Assembly: GCA_036843405.1 (NCBI GenBank)
Contig: DAITSJ010000018.1
Span: 1-64,000, forward strand
Length of the DNA stretch: 64,000 nt
Source: DGNJ01 sp002388905
Lineage (GTDB): Bacteria; Pseudomonadota; Gammaproteobacteria; Pseudomonadales; Porticoccaceae
Reading direction: 5' to 3'
In this document: positions 8,439-16,550 of the stretch, one piece after another
Layout of the letters: each line of letters begins with the position of its first letter
Position numbering within the stretch: the stretch's first letter is position 1
Notes under the pieces: generated by a model
What the model saw: the letters and a program-made list of their open reading frames with translations, nothing else
Told to the model about the DNA's origin: nothing
The model's database searches: none
Made by a program: the position numbers and the translations under genes

Positions 8439-9620
8439 ATGGCTGGAAACCGCAAACATTACAGCACCACGGCCCTGTGGGCGGCTCATGACCATGAGTC
8501 GCCGGAACGGGATGTGGCCATGCCCATCCATCACAGTGTCACCTTCGCCTATCAGGACATGGATGAGTGGTTTGACGTGGCGGTGGGCAAGAAACCCGGA
8601 CATATCTACTCGCGCAATACAAACCCCACGGTGCGTGCGCTGGAACTGACCATGCGCGCCCTGGACGGCGCCGAGGAGTCGATCAGCTTCTCCACCGGTA
8701 TGGCGGCGATCAGCAATACCCTCTTTACCCTGCTGTCACCCGGCGACCGGGTGGTGGCTATCAAGGATACCTACGGCGGCACCAACAAGATCTTTCTCGA
8801 GTTTCTGCCGGCCAATGACGTGGACGTGGCGTTCTGCGATACCCTGGATTTCGAGGGTATCGAGAAAGAGATGGCCAGGGGCTGTAAGGTGCTCTATCTG
8901 GAGACACCCACGAACCCCGTACTCAAGGTGGTGGATATCCAGCGGCTGGCGAAAGCCGCTCAGGACCAGGGCGCCATCGTTATCGTCGATAATACCTTCG
9001 CCACGCCGGTCAACCAGATGCCGCTGGAACTGGGCGCCCACCTGGTGGTGTACAGTGCCACCAAGTACCTGAATGGTCACTCCGATGCCATGGGCGGCAT
9101 CCTGAGCGGGCCGAAGACGCTGGTCGACAGGGTATTCCATTACCGCGAGATCAATGGTGCCACCCTGCATGCCAACTCCGCGTACATGATCCTGCGTGGC
9201 CTGAAGACACTGGAGTTGCGTATCCAGCGCCACAACGAAAACGCCCAGCGGGTGGCGGAATTCCTCAAGCAGCACGACAAGGTGGAATCCGTTTATTATC
9301 CGGGGCTCCCCGATCACCCCAATTACGATATCGCCAAACGACAGATGCGTGGCTTTGGCGGCATGCTGAGCTTTGCCCTGAAGGGCGATTTCGATCAGGT
9401 TAAGAAGCTGTTGCCAAAGATGAAATACGCGCACAGCGCGGCCAGCCTGGGATCTGTTTCCACCCTGGTGGGGCCGCCGCGGGTCACCAGCCATGTGGAG
9501 CTGACCATGGCGGAACGTTCCGCCATGGGGATTCCGGAGAGCCTGGTGCGCTATTCCGCCGGCGTGGAAAACGGTGATGACCTGATTGCCGATCTGGAAC
9601 AGGCGCTGGCGAGGATTTAA
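8439..9620 (+). CDS. Cystathionine gamma-synthase/lyase-family PLP enzyme
   Basis: A 393-residue fold-type I PLP enzyme of the Cys/Met metabolism family. The PLP lysine is Lys209 in YSATKYLNGHSDAMGG. Other family blocks are YSRNTNPTVRALE near the N-terminus, STGMAAISNTL, and DTYGGTNKIF (the ring-stacking Tyr region). The C-terminal SLGSVSTLVGPPRVTSH corresponds to the substrate-carboxylate binding segment. It could act as cystathionine gamma-synthase, gamma-lyase or methionine gamma-lyase; sequence alone does not decide between them. The ATG at 8439 has GGGAGGA upstream and is preferred to the longer frame from 8394. The gene stands alone. Confidence 0.85.
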   Translation: MAGNRKHYSTTALWAAHDHESPERDVAMPIHHSVTFAYQDMDEWFDVAVGKKPGHIYSRNTNPTVRALELTMRALDGAEESISFSTGMAAISNTLFTLLSPGDRVVAIKDTYGGTNKIFLEFLPANDVDVAFCDTLDFEGIEKEMARGCKVLYLETPTNPVLKVVDIQRLAKAAQDQGAIVIVDNTFATPVNQMPLELGAHLVVYSATKYLNGHSDAMGGILSGPKTLVDRVFHYREINGATLHANSAYMILRGLKTLELRIQRHNENAQRVAEFLKQHDKVESVYYPGLPDHPNYDIAKRQMRGFGGMLSFALKGDFDQVKKLLPKMKYAHSAASLGSVSTLVGPPRVTSHVELTMAERSAMGIPESLVRYSAGVENGDDLIADLEQALARI

Positions 9621-9817
9621 CACCCGGCTGGTGGGTATTGCCCGAACAAGGGGAAAGTACCAAAAGGGTGAAGGAGCCCTTCTGAGCTCGACCCACTATC
9701 CTTGGGAAACCCCTTCACCTGCGGTTTTGCCTGATTTGCCGGCGTAATGTCCGGAAGATCCGAATAGAAGCTGTCACTTCACCCGAAGGTGGGGGAGCGA
9801 CGGTTTGCCATCAGCTG

Positions 9818-12800
9818 TTACTGAACTTTCTCGTCCTTTCCATGCAACAGGTAATACAGCACCGGGAGCACAAACAACGTCAACAGGGTGGATGAAATAA
9901 TCCCGCCAATTACCACTGTCGCCAGCGGCCGTTGGACTTCCGCGCCGGTTCCCGTATTCAGGGCCATGGGCACAAAGCCGAGGCTGGCCACCAGGGCGGT
10001 CATCAATACCGGCCGCAAACGGATCAGCGCGCCTTCGACAATGGCCTTTCTCAAATCGCCCTGTTCGTGCCACAGGTCGCGGATAAACGCGATCATTACC
10101 AGACCGTTCAACACCGCCACGCCGGAGAGGGCGATAAAACCGACGCTCGCCGAGATCGACAGGGGCATGTCCCGCAGCCACAGGGACAGGACTCCGCCGG
10201 TCAACGCCAGTGGCACGCCGGTGAAGATGATGAGTGCGTCCTTGAGTGAGCCAAAGGCCATTACCAGCAGCGCGAGAATAATCGCGAGGGTGACCGGCAC
10301 CACAATGGCAAGCCGTTGACTGGCGGACTGCAGTTGCTCGAAGGTGCCGCCGTAATCGAGCCAGTATCCGGCAGGTAGATCGACATTGTCGGCGATGCGC
10401 GACTGGGCTTCCTCGACAAATCCACCCAGGTCGCGGTTCCGGACGTTGGCGGTAACCACGACCCGGCGCTTGCCGTTTTCCCGGCTGATCTGGTTGGGTG
10501 CCGGTGCCAGTTCCAGCTCGGCCACTTCCGACAATGGTACATAGCCGCCGTCCGGCAGGGGTACCGGCAGATTCGCCAGGCTGTCCACATCCCGGCGGAT
10601 GTCTTCGGGCAGACGCACCACCAACTGGAAGCGGCGGTCACCTTCGTAGATCAGGCCGGCATTCTCGCCGCCCACGCCCGCTGCCACCAGGCCCTGGAGA
10701 CCGGCCACGGTCAGGCCGTAGCGGGACAGCGCCATGCGTTTGGGGCGCACCGACAGCATGGGCAGGCCGCTGACCTGTTCGACCCGGGCATCCGCGGCGC
10801 CTTCCATGGATTCCACAACCTCAAGGACGTCGTTGGCCGATGCCAGCAGCTGATCCAGGTCATCGCCAAAAACCTTGATACCGAGGTCGGCCCGCACGCC
10901 GGAGATGAGTTCGTTGAAACGCATTTCAATGGGCTGGGTGAACTCGTATTTGTTCCCCGGGAGTTGTGTCACCGCCTTTTCCATTTCGGTCACGAGTTCA
11001 TCTTTCGTCTTATCGGGGTCCGGCCACTGGTCGCGGGGCTTTAAGATGACAAAGTTATCCGCCACGCTCGGCGGCATGGGGTCGGTGGCCACTTCCGGCG
11101 TGCCGATTTTGGCGAATACCTTTTCCACCTCGGGGAAGTCCTTCAACGTCTCTTCCAACTGCGCCTGCATCTCGATGGCCTGCTCCAAACCGGTACCCGG
11201 AATGCGCAGGGCGTGCAGGGCAATATCCCCTTCATCCAGTTGTGGAATAAACTCCGAACCCAGTGTGGTCGCCAGCCAGAGACAGACCGCCACCAGTGCG
11301 GTTGCGCCGCCCAACACCAGCCAGCGGAACTTCATGGCGACCAGCAGGGCGGGCCTGTACAGCGACTTGGCGCCACTGATCACCGGGCTTTCCTTTTCGT
11401 TGACCTTGCCCCGTAGAAATACTGCCACGGCGGCGGGCACCACGGTCAGCGACAACACCATGGCCGACAGCAGGGCCATCACCACGGTGGCCGCCATGGG
11501 GTGGAACATCCTGCCCTCGACACCGGTGAGGGAAAAGATCGGCAGATACACCACGGTAATGATGGCGACACCGAACAGGCTGGGACGAATGACCTCGTTG
11601 GTGGCCTCGAACACCAGTTGCAACCGCTCCTTGAGCGCAAGTTGACCCTGGTGCTGCGCCTGCGACAGGCGCCGGGTACAGTTCTCGACGATAATCACCG
11701 CGCCGTCGACGATCAGGCCGAAATCCAGAGCACCGAGACTCATCAGGTTGGCGGACACGCCCGCTTGCACCATGCCGGTGATGGTGGCGAGCATCGACAG
11801 TGGAATCACCGCTGCCGTGATCAGGGCAGCGCGCAGGTTGCCCAGCAACAGGAACAGCACCACGATCACCAGCAGGGCCCCTTCGAGCAGATTCTTCTGG
11901 ACCGTGGCGATGGCTTTGTCCACCAGGGTTGTGCGATCGTAAACCGCCTCCACCTTGACGCCGTCGGGTAAGGAGGGCTGGATTGCCTCCAGCTTTTCGG
12001 CAACCGCCCGCGCGACCGCCCGGGAATTTTCCCCGATCAGCATCATGGCCGTGCCCAGTACGGTTTCCTCGCCGTCGCGGGTGGCGGCGCCGGTGCGCAA
12101 TTCCTTGCCAATGGCCACGTCGGCCACATCGGCGACTTTCACAGGCACGCTATCCCGGTTGGCGATCACCACCTGTTCAATATCGCCAATGGTAGCCAGT
12201 TGCCCGGGCGAACGTACCAGCAGTTGTTGCCCGTTGCGTTCGATATAGCCGGCGCCACGATTGGCGTTATTGGCCCGCAATGCATCGGCCAGTTGATCCA
12301 GGGTCACGCCGTGTTGAAGGAGTTTTTTGGGGTAGGGCGTCACGTGGTATTGCTTGTCGTAGCCACCGACGGTGTTGATTTCGATGACACCGGGCACCTG
12401 GGCCAACTGGGGCTTGATAATCCAGTCCTGGATTTCCCGCAGCGCGGTGGCATTCAGGGGGCCGCCGTCGGCCCGGGTGGCGCCGGGCACGGCCTCCACC
12501 GTGTACATGAAGATTTCGCCCAGGCCGGTGGCTATGGGGCCCATTTCCGGCTCCAGCCCGGAGGGCAGGGCGCTCTTGATGGCGCCCAGGCGCTCGTTGA
12601 TCAGGTTGCGGGCGAAATAGATGTCCGTGCCTTCCTCGAACACCACGGTAACCTGGGAGAGGCCGTAGCGGGACAGGGACCGGGTATAGGAGAGATTGGG
12701 CAGGCCGTACAACGCCGTTTCCACCGGGAATGTGATGCGTTGCTCCGCTTCCAGGGGCGAATAGCCCGGTGCCTCGGTATTGATCTGCACCTGGACATTG

Positions 12801-12931
12801 GTGATATCCGGCACCGCGTCGATGGGCAGGCGCTGGAAGCTCCACACGCCGACGCCGACCAGCACCAGGATCAGGGACAATATTAAAAACCGCCGCTCTA
12901 CCGAGAGGCGCAAGATGGCATTAATCATCAT
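9818..12931 (-). CDS. czcA: CzcA-type RND heavy-metal efflux pump (HME1 class)
   Basis: A 1037-residue inner-membrane proton/metal antiporter of the RND superfamily. The TM4 signature DFGLIVDGAVIIVEN (Asp403, Asp409) is the HME1 form linked to Zn2+/Co2+/Cd2+ export. The three periplasmic Met residues that bind copper in CusA are absent at the matching positions (LHALRIPG, PPSVADN, FNELISGVR). The protein has the usual two halves, each with one TM followed by a large periplasmic loop and a TM bundle. It starts ATGATG behind AGGAGG, 10 bp after czcB. It is the last gene of the minus-strand operon czcC-czcB-czcA. Confidence 0.92.
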   Translation of the reverse strand: MMINAILRLSVERRFLILSLILVLVGVGVWSFQRLPIDAVPDITNVQVQINTEAPGYSPLEAEQRITFPVETALYGLPNLSYTRSLSRYGLSQVTVVFEEGTDIYFARNLINERLGAIKSALPSGLEPEMGPIATGLGEIFMYTVEAVPGATRADGGPLNATALREIQDWIIKPQLAQVPGVIEINTVGGYDKQYHVTPYPKKLLQHGVTLDQLADALRANNANRGAGYIERNGQQLLVRSPGQLATIGDIEQVVIANRDSVPVKVADVADVAIGKELRTGAATRDGEETVLGTAMMLIGENSRAVARAVAEKLEAIQPSLPDGVKVEAVYDRTTLVDKAIATVQKNLLEGALLVIVVLFLLLGNLRAALITAAVIPLSMLATITGMVQAGVSANLMSLGALDFGLIVDGAVIIVENCTRRLSQAQHQGQLALKERLQLVFEATNEVIRPSLFGVAIITVVYLPIFSLTGVEGRMFHPMAATVVMALLSAMVLSLTVVPAAVAVFLRGKVNEKESPVISGAKSLYRPALLVAMKFRWLVLGGATALVAVCLWLATTLGSEFIPQLDEGDIALHALRIPGTGLEQAIEMQAQLEETLKDFPEVEKVFAKIGTPEVATDPMPPSVADNFVILKPRDQWPDPDKTKDELVTEMEKAVTQLPGNKYEFTQPIEMRFNELISGVRADLGIKVFGDDLDQLLASANDVLEVVESMEGAADARVEQVSGLPMLSVRPKRMALSRYGLTVAGLQGLVAAGVGGENAGLIYEGDRRFQLVVRLPEDIRRDVDSLANLPVPLPDGGYVPLSEVAELELAPAPNQISRENGKRRVVVTANVRNRDLGGFVEEAQSRIADNVDLPAGYWLDYGGTFEQLQSASQRLAIVVPVTLAIILALLVMAFGSLKDALIIFTGVPLALTGGVLSLWLRDMPLSISASVGFIALSGVAVLNGLVMIAFIRDLWHEQGDLRKAIVEGALIRLRPVLMTALVASLGFVPMALNTGTGAEVQRPLATVVIGGIISSTLLTLFVLPVLYYLLHGKDEKVQ

Positions 12932-12941
12932 AGCCTCCTGG

Positions 12942-14156
12942 TCAGTGGTCGTGGGATGCGCCGGATTTTTCGATATCGGCCTTGATCAGGTAACTGTTTT
13001 CCACCACATAGCGGTCACCCGCTCGCAGGCCTCCCAGCACTTCGGTCAGCGTGCCGTCGCTGCGGCCCAACTCCAGCGGACGGATCTCGTAGGTGTCGTC
13101 CACCCGGATAAACACCACGGTCCAGTCACGGAAGGACTGCAAGGCGCGGTTATCCACCACGAGGGGGGCGTCCACCGTTTCCACCACGATATCCCCGGCC
13201 ACCAGTAACCCCGGGGTCAATGTGCCGTCGGCGTTGTCGACCTCCACCCGGGCCAGGGTGTACGGGGCATTACCGGGTGCCGGCAGCAGGTGGCGGATGG
13301 TGCTCTTCTGGTCAATACCTTCGGCACGAAGCCGGACTTTCTGGCCGACGGCAACTTTGGACCGCTGGCCGGGAAATACCTTGAGTTCCGCCCAAAGAGT
13401 GGTCAGATCGGCGATGGCGAACAGGGGTTGCTCCCCTGTCATCTCCCCGTTGCTGATCCGGCGATCGATGACGATCCCGTCGATGGGTGCCCGCAGGGCG
13501 TAGGTCTGCAGGCTTTCGTTGGACTCTACCCGGGCCAGTACGTCGCCACGGTTGACCCGGTCGCCCAGACTGACATTCACCTGGGTGGCCACGCCCGGGA
13601 AGCGGGCACGCACCCGGGCAATCTGTTGCGGTGCCATGGTCAGGCTGCCGTAGGTGGTCAAGCTGCGCTCAATAGTGCCAGGCCCGGCTTCGGCCGTGGC
13701 AATACCCGCCTGCTGGGCGATATCCGGCGCGATACGGGTGCGGCCCTCGTGGGATTCCCATTGCCAGCGATAGCGCTTACCGTCCATGGTGAGGGTGACT
13801 TCCACATCGAAGGAGTGGGGTTCGGTCACCACGCCATCCCCCAGCCAGTAGTCCCCCTGGTAGGCGAAATCGAAGGTGTCCACTTGTCCGCCCAGACGGG
13901 TAAGTTTGACGTCAAGATCAATGTCATCGGTCACGACGCGGCCGTCCTTGGTCACCCAGGCCCGGTATTGCGGAGGTACGCCCTTTTCAAAGATCAGGAG
14001 CTCGACGGTGGCGTCGCCCTGTTGCAGGAGTAAGCCGCCGTTAGGGCCTCTGGCATTGGCTTGCGAGTCGTCGTGCTTTTCTTCGGCGGCTTGCAAGGGC
14101 CCGATGGCAAGGCAGGTGGCCACCAGTATCAGAGAGAAGTGTTTTATCCGTTGCAT
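12942..14156 (-). CDS. czcB: CzcB-type periplasmic adaptor (membrane fusion protein)
   Basis: About 404 residues with a signal peptide (MQRIKHFSLILVATCLAIG...LQA). An N-terminal domain with KHDD...GPNGGLLLQQGDATVEL is typical of CzcB proteins and may bind metal. The lipoyl/barrel adaptor core follows (GVATQVNVSLGDRVNRGDVL and YALRAPIDGIVIDRRISNGE). It ends ASHDH. The chosen ATG at 14156 directly precedes the signal peptide; the frame upstream of it is arginine-rich, low-complexity sequence that does not look coding. It links CzcA to the outer-membrane channel. It sits 23 bp after czcC and 10 bp before czcA. Confidence 0.9.
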   Translation of the reverse strand: MQRIKHFSLILVATCLAIGPLQAAEEKHDDSQANARGPNGGLLLQQGDATVELLIFEKGVPPQYRAWVTKDGRVVTDDIDLDVKLTRLGGQVDTFDFAYQGDYWLGDGVVTEPHSFDVEVTLTMDGKRYRWQWESHEGRTRIAPDIAQQAGIATAEAGPGTIERSLTTYGSLTMAPQQIARVRARFPGVATQVNVSLGDRVNRGDVLARVESNESLQTYALRAPIDGIVIDRRISNGEMTGEQPLFAIADLTTLWAELKVFPGQRSKVAVGQKVRLRAEGIDQKSTIRHLLPAPGNAPYTLARVEVDNADGTLTPGLLVAGDIVVETVDAPLVVDNRALQSFRDWTVVFIRVDDTYEIRPLELGRSDGTLTEVLGGLRAGDRYVVENSYLIKADIEKSGASHDH

Positions 14157-14179
14157 GGTGTGAATCCTGAATTCGTGGG

Positions 14180-15490
14180 TTAGCGCGCCGGGGCGCCCTG
14201 AACGGTCGCGAGAGGCTGTGCCGTGAGTTGTTCGATCAGCGCCTGGTTGAGCAGTGCCGTGGTGGCGGCGTCGATCAGCGCTCGCCGTGCGGAGAGCAGT
14301 TCCCGCTGTGCGGCGGTCCATTCGACATAGCGGTAGCGGCCGCGCTCGTAGGCCTTGCGGGTCTGGGTGAGCGCCTCGCTCAGGTCGGGGAGTATTTGGC
14401 TGCGGATTCGCTTCACCGCATCGATGCTCTGCTGGCGTAACTGGTAGGCTTCGAACAGTCGCGAGCGCAGGCGCAGCAGGTTGTCCTCCCGGCGGTACTG
14501 GACCTCATCCCGCGCTGCCACGGCCGCCTGCACGTCCCCGCGATTGCGCGGTCCAGCAAAGAGCGGTACTGAGAACCCGGCGGTCACAGCGGTATCATCT
14601 GTTTCCTCGAAATGCCGGATGCCCACCTGCCAACGGATATCGCTCTCGGATTCACTCCGGGCCAGCTGAATTTCCGTTTCGCGGATACGCTGTTCGCTGG
14701 CATAGACTTGAATAGCCGGGCTTTTGCTGACCCGGCGGTACAGGGTCTCGAAACTGTCGGCGGAACTGAACTGGAACAGGTCGCCCTCCAGATTCCGAAA
14801 GGCCGGACGGGTACTGCCCCACAACGACGCCAGGGCTGTTTTCCGGCTCTCGTATTCGGCCTGCAGACGGGCCTGCTCGATTCGACTTTGGGTGAGTGCG
14901 GCCCTGGCGCGCAGGACTTCGGCCTGGGGCGCTGCACCCCGGTCGGCGCGCCGGGCGACGATCTCGTGGGTGGCCTCGGCAAGCGCCACGGCATCAGCGG
15001 CCAGCTGGAGCTTCTCCTGCAGGGCCAGGGTGGCGACAAAACGCCGGGTGACTTGTCCCAGCACCTCAAGAATCTCGGCCCGGTGTTCGGCCTCGACCAG
15101 CCCGTACCGTGAGTCGACCACACTCACGCGGGCCTGACGCTTGCCGCCGAGTTCCAGGGTCGACGACAGGGACAGCGTGTACTCTGCGCCGTCGAGTCCC
15201 TGCCGCTCACCACTGCCCAGGAAATTTTCGACTTCCAGTCCGGCCTCCAGGGCTGGATTTTGGTCCGCCGTTAAGCGACGGCCATTAAGTCCCTCAAGAC
15301 GCAGGTCGAAGACGTGAAGCCCGGGATTTTGCGCCATGGCCCTGGAGAGAGCCTCTGACAGTGTCAGCGGCTTCTCCCCGGCGTGAGCAGAGGCGGCACC
15401 GAATGCCAGCGCCAGAAGACAAGACGTGCGGATAGAAATATGGCACGGCGTCGCGCACCGCCGGGCTTTCATGAGCATACTGAAAAGCAT
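14180..15490 (-). CDS. czcC: CzcC-type outer-membrane efflux channel (TolC family)
   Basis: 436 residues with a signal peptide (SCLLALAFGAASAHAG) and two outer-membrane-efflux repeats rich in heptad-like helices. An early block, PLTLSEALSRAMAQNPGL, is the family's usual start of the mature protein. The ATG at 15490 follows AGGAG with normal spacing. It completes the tripartite Czc pump. It is transcribed from the promoter region upstream of the small His-rich gene 63 bp before it, or from that short gap. Confidence 0.88.
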   Translation of the reverse strand: MLFSMLMKARRCATPCHISIRTSCLLALAFGAASAHAGEKPLTLSEALSRAMAQNPGLHVFDLRLEGLNGRRLTADQNPALEAGLEVENFLGSGERQGLDGAEYTLSLSSTLELGGKRQARVSVVDSRYGLVEAEHRAEILEVLGQVTRRFVATLALQEKLQLAADAVALAEATHEIVARRADRGAAPQAEVLRARAALTQSRIEQARLQAEYESRKTALASLWGSTRPAFRNLEGDLFQFSSADSFETLYRRVSKSPAIQVYASEQRIRETEIQLARSESESDIRWQVGIRHFEETDDTAVTAGFSVPLFAGPRNRGDVQAAVAARDEVQYRREDNLLRLRSRLFEAYQLRQQSIDAVKRIRSQILPDLSEALTQTRKAYERGRYRYVEWTAAQRELLSARRALIDAATTALLNQALIEQLTAQPLATVQGAPAR

Positions 15491-15553
15491 GAGACTGCTC
15501 CTGCTGGAATCTAAATGACGGTTATTCCCCGCGTGGGGAAGGTCTTCGCAGGA

Positions 15554-15910
15554 TCAGGCGATGGGAGGGCGGAACAGGGGGGATTGAACTCCGGTCGTGA
15601 AATTGGCTTGGTAGTCGGTCAGCACTGTGACGGTCAGCAAGCCGGAAATGTCTGTATGGGTTCCCAGCAATACCATATGGAAGCAGCTGTGGCCGTGATG
15701 GCAGTGATCGGACGACTGAGAGGGGTTGTCAGGAGACGGTTTGGTTGTCGGATGTTCGCTTTTAAACTCCGCCCGTTCGTGGGAATGCCCGGCAAAATGT
15801 GTTGTGTCGGCATGATGCAACTGCGCCTCATAGGCAATAGACGCCACTGATTGGAAGGCAATCATGAGCGTAATCAGCACTATGAAACAGCTTTTAACCA
15901 TGCAAGGCAT
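15554..15910 (-). CDS. Small exported His-rich protein heading the czc operon
   Basis: 118 residues (or 115 from the second Met). A signal sequence (CFIVLITLMIAFQSVASIA) is followed by LHHADTTHFAGHSHERAE and SDHCHHGHSCFH, which are dense in His and Cys. The C-terminus is PLFRPPIA, nearly the same as the tail of the unrelated-looking small protein heading the copper module. Its place as first gene of the czc operon suggests a periplasmic metal-binding accessory or sensor protein. The family is not securely known to me. Confidence 0.7.
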   Translation of the reverse strand: MPCMVKSCFIVLITLMIAFQSVASIAYEAQLHHADTTHFAGHSHERAEFKSEHPTTKPSPDNPSQSSDHCHHGHSCFHMVLLGTHTDISGLLTVTVLTDYQANFTTGVQSPLFRPPIA

Positions 15911-15969
15911 CCCGGAAATCGGCTCACAACTCTAGCAGAGTAGCAGGCAGCTTCAAAGGGTGTGTCGTT

Positions 15970-16518
15970 TCAAGATTCTGACTGATACCGTCTGAATGTG
16001 TCTGTTTTTTCGGGCCAATCCGCGTCAAGGGGTTCGCTCATGCCGCGCATCCGCTTCAACCCGGGCATTACACTGAGGTAATCCGCCACCCGCAAGTAGT
16101 AATAAAACGCCAGCGCTCTCTCCTCAAAAAGCCAATTGCCGGCTTCACGGACGTAGATGTCGTGGTATCTGAGGGCAACCACCCAGGGTTCGTCGTTCCG
16201 TATTACCTCCGCATGGGAGGCGACGATACCCGTCGCCCGCGAGTCGGTCTCGAAATTAATGATATGGTCATGGCCAACGTGGAAGGCGTGTTTCATTCCC
16301 TTGAAGCGTTTATGGTACATATCGATGACTTGATCGATTCCATGCGCCTCCATCTGGCCATTTACCGACCTGAAACAGCCATTTTTCGTAAACATAGCGC
16401 CAATGGCTTCCATGTCCCTGTCGTCGGCGGCGAACCCGTAGCGGGCTACAAGCTGTTTTATCGCTTCCGTATCTTCCAGTCGACGGATTCTTCGTTCCAA
16501 TTGTTCATATTCATTCAT
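15970..16518 (-). CDS. SnoaL-like / NTF2-fold protein
   Basis: 182 residues with the start MNEYEQLERRIRRLEDTEAI then KQLVARYGFAADDRDMEAIG, the usual opening of SnoaL_4-type NTF2-fold proteins (polyketide-cyclase-like, ring-hydroxylating dioxygenase small-subunit-like). Such proteins are lyases, isomerases or binding proteins for small aromatic or cyclic compounds. The gene follows hyuA. The Met at 16551 overlaps the hyuA stop (TAATG), but the Met at 16518 has a better ribosome-binding site (GGAAGAG), so I use that. Operon position suggests a partner role with the HyuAB-like enzyme; the reaction is not known. Confidence 0.7.
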   Translation of the reverse strand: MNEYEQLERRIRRLEDTEAIKQLVARYGFAADDRDMEAIGAMFTKNGCFRSVNGQMEAHGIDQVIDMYHKRFKGMKHAFHVGHDHIINFETDSRATGIVASHAEVIRNDEPWVVALRYHDIYVREAGNWLFEERALAFYYYLRVADYLSVMPGLKRMRGMSEPLDADWPEKTDTFRRYQSES

Positions 16519-16550
16519 GTGAAGTCTCTTCCAGGGTTGTTTGCTGTTCA

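Noticed and set aside
9667..9719. Inverted repeat GGTGAAGG/CCTTCACC between the PLP enzyme and czcA as a terminator
   Set aside because: The loop is 37 nt and there is no T-run; too weak to annotate.
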